This document shows positions 5,238 to 6,710 of a stretch of 6,710 nt of DNA, one piece after another. A program made the translations under genes and the position numbers. Each line of letters starts with the position of its first letter. Within the stretch, counting starts at the first letter, position 1. Under the pieces are notes generated by a model. That model was not told where the DNA came from and made no database searches. It worked only from the letters and a program-made list of their open reading frames with translations. Source of the DNA: Bacteroidales bacterium UBA5621 (lineage in GTDB: Bacteria; Bacteroidota; Bacteroidia; Bacteroidales; VadinHA17); NCBI GenBank assembly GCA_002424525.1, contig DIKJ01000044.1:1-6710 (forward strand), in the 5' to 3' direction.

Positions 5238-5257
5238 AATATTTTAAATAAAATATT
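5238..5257. repeat. AT-only perfect inverted repeat upstream of the GH109 gene
   Basis: AATATTTTA (5238-5246) and TAAAATATT (5249-5257) are perfect 9-bp arms around AA. It lies 48 bp before the GH109 start in an AT-rich stretch. It could be an operator or a weak terminator for the preceding cluster, or arise by chance in AT-rich DNA. No promoter matching the phylum consensus was found beside it. Confidence 0.5.
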
Positions 5258-5304
5258 ATTTTGCGGTGGTTTTAAATGAATAATAAACAATATTAAAGTT
5301 CATT

Positions 5305-6710
5305 ATGAAAAGCAATCGCCGTAATTTCTTAAAGACAGCCACCGCCGTCGGAGCCGGAGCATTTGCAGGAAGTTTTATTACCGGATGCACTCCCCAACCG
5401 CTTCCTGAATCAAATATGGCCGCAATCCTTGGATCAGCAAAAAGGGTGCGGACCCAGAAATTTAACATGTCGGGTTATGCGGCACCCGCACTTCCTCTGG
5501 TCAGGGTAGGTGTAATAGGCCTGGGCGACAGGGGCAGCGGTGCGGTCCAGCGTCTGTCCTATATAGAGGGTGTTGACATAAGGGCTCTGGGAGACCTCAG
5601 GCAGGCTGCCGTGGATGGCTCACAGAGATACCTGTCCAGAATCGGGCGCCCGGCTGCAATAGAATTTGCAGGTGATGAGGATGCGTGGAAGAAGCTTGTG
5701 GAATTACCGGACCTTGACCTTATATATATATGCACGCCATGGATCCTTCACACCCCTATGGCCCTCTATACCATGGAGAACGGAAAACATGTTGCGTGTG
5801 AAGTCCCTCTGTGCCGTACACTTGATGAAGCATGGCAGCTTGTCGAGACGTCCGAAAAGACAAAAAAGCACTGTATGATGCTTGAAAACTGCTGCTATGA
5901 CTTTTTTGAGCTTCTTACGCTCAATATGGCAAGGCAGGGTATGTTCGGCGAAATAGTCCACGGCGAAGGGGCATATATCCACAATCTTGTTGGCATGAAT
6001 TTTAAAAAGCCGGACGATGAGCGGCAGTCAGATGGCGCTTATACAGGTATGTGGCGCCTGAAAGAGAATGCCGAAAGGAACGGCAACCTGTATCCCACAC
6101 ACGGTTTGGGACCGATTTGTGAGATCATGGGTATCAACAGGGGCGACAGAATGGAATATCTTACATCCATGTCATCCAACGATTTCGTAATGGGTACCAG
6201 TGCCGGCGAACTAGCGGCGGGGGATGAGTTTTTTGCGCCATTCGCTGATAAGGAATACCGTGGTAATATGAATACAACTCTGGTCCGAACTAATCTCGGA
6301 CGTACAATAATGATACAGCACGATATCTCATCCGTCAGGCCTTATTCGAGACTGCATGTGGTAAGTGGAACAAGCGGTGCGGCAATGAAGTACCCTGAGC
6401 CCCGGATCGCTATGGGGCACAACTGGCTAAAAGCCAATGAGTTTAAGGAGGTATCGGAAAAGTTCACACCTGAAATAGTCAGAAGGGTGGGAGATATGGC
6501 CAGAAAAGTCGGAGGTCACGGAGGAATGGATTTCATAATGGACTGGAGAATGATAGATTGCCTCCGCAACGGCTTGCCTCTCGATCAGGATGTTTATGAC
6601 GGAGCCCTCTGGAGTTCAATAGCCCCCCTGAGCGAATGGTCCGTAGCCAACAGATCACAGTCAATTGATGTCCCCGACTTTACCGGAGGATCCTGGGAAA
6701 CAAACAAACC
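5305..6710 (+). CDS. GH109 glycosidase (Gfo/Idh/MocA fold), Tat lipoprotein, 3' end missing
   Basis: An open frame from ATG 5305 to the right edge (468 codons, no stop); family members are about 450-480 residues, so little is missing. The N-terminus has a twin-arginine signal (NRRNFLK, 4-10), a hydrophobic stretch and a lipobox FITGC (Cys28), predicting folded export with its cofactor and a lipid anchor. The NAD-binding Rossmann motif is GLGDRG (72-77), with Asp97 ending the second strand. The family-typical CEVP (165-168), MLENCCYD (192-199), YPTHGLGP (263-270, with Tyr263 and His266 in the active site) and the C-terminal MDFIMDWRMIDCL follow. GH109 enzymes hydrolyse alpha-N-acetylgalactosaminides by NAD-dependent redox elimination. 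Exact substrate specificity here is inferred from family only. It is 141 bp after the ferredoxin gene and looks like a separate unit. Confidence 0.9.
   Translation, partial: MKSNRRNFLKTATAVGAGAFAGSFITGCTPQPLPESNMAAILGSAKRVRTQKFNMSGYAAPALPLVRVGVIGLGDRGSGAVQRLSYIEGVDIRALGDLRQAAVDGSQRYLSRIGRPAAIEFAGDEDAWKKLVELPDLDLIYICTPWILHTPMALYTMENGKHVACEVPLCRTLDEAWQLVETSEKTKKHCMMLENCCYDFFELLTLNMARQGMFGEIVHGEGAYIHNLVGMNFKKPDDERQSDGAYTGMWRLKENAERNGNLYPTHGLGPICEIMGINRGDRMEYLTSMSSNDFVMGTSAGELAAGDEFFAPFADKEYRGNMNTTLVRTNLGRTIMIQHDISSVRPYSRLHVVSGTSGAAMKYPEPRIAMGHNWLKANEFKEVSEKFTPEIVRRVGDMARKVGGHGGMDFIMDWRMIDCLRNGLPLDQDVYDGALWSSIAPLSEWSVANRSQSIDVPDFTGGSWETNK

Noticed and set aside
5704..5982. Minus-strand ORF of 92 codons, and the other short ORFs at 5256-5468 and 5666-5878
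   Set aside because: All lie across the GH109 reading frame, which is continuous and carries clear family motifs.

Overview
The window looks like a chromosomal piece from a member of the Bacteroidota, probably an environmental or anaerobic Bacteroidales/Marinilabiliales-like lineage (inference). The reasons are a Bacteroidota-style promoter (TTTG, 20-bp spacer, TAnnTTTG) ahead of mltG, A-rich leaders with little Shine-Dalgarno signal, a small outer-membrane beta-barrel protein, a DUF6132 protein, a Crp/Fnr regulator whose nucleotide-pocket region is cysteine-rich, and a GH109 glycosidase. No tRNA, rRNA, CRISPR, transposase or phage gene is visible.

Layout. (1) 1-102 is the tail of an unidentified gene. 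(2) 242-856 (+) is a secreted outer-membrane beta-barrel protein. It converges on a half-size TauE/SafE membrane protein (914-1288, -), with a strong hairpin between them that probably terminates transcription. (3) 1289-1607 has no gene. It holds a long interrupted hairpin followed by three back-to-back arrays of different 7-bp repeats, then the mltG promoter. (4) mltG (1608-2642, +) and murB (2635-3651, -) are two peptidoglycan genes that converge and overlap by 8 bp. (5) Divergent from murB is a Crp/Fnr-family regulator (3723-4367), followed by a compact cluster of DUF6132 membrane protein, thioredoxin and a 4Fe-4S protein (4435-5163). (6) A Tat-exported, probably lipid-anchored GH109 glycosidase (from 5305) runs off the right edge.

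The most interesting part is 3723-5163. The regulator carries the same R-E-x3-R recognition-helix pattern as E. coli CRP. A near-perfect CRP-type site (TGTGA-N6-TCACT) lies between its gene and the DUF6132-thioredoxin-ferredoxin cluster, spaced as expected for class II activation. All four proteins are cysteine-bearing: a CysCys pair in the regulator, GC-x4-C in the membrane protein, WCGPC in thioredoxin and seven Cys in the ferredoxin. This suggests a thiol, sulfur or redox-responsive relay under local control (inference). The half-size TauE/SafE protein nearby would fit a sulfur theme, but no shared regulatory site links it to the cluster.
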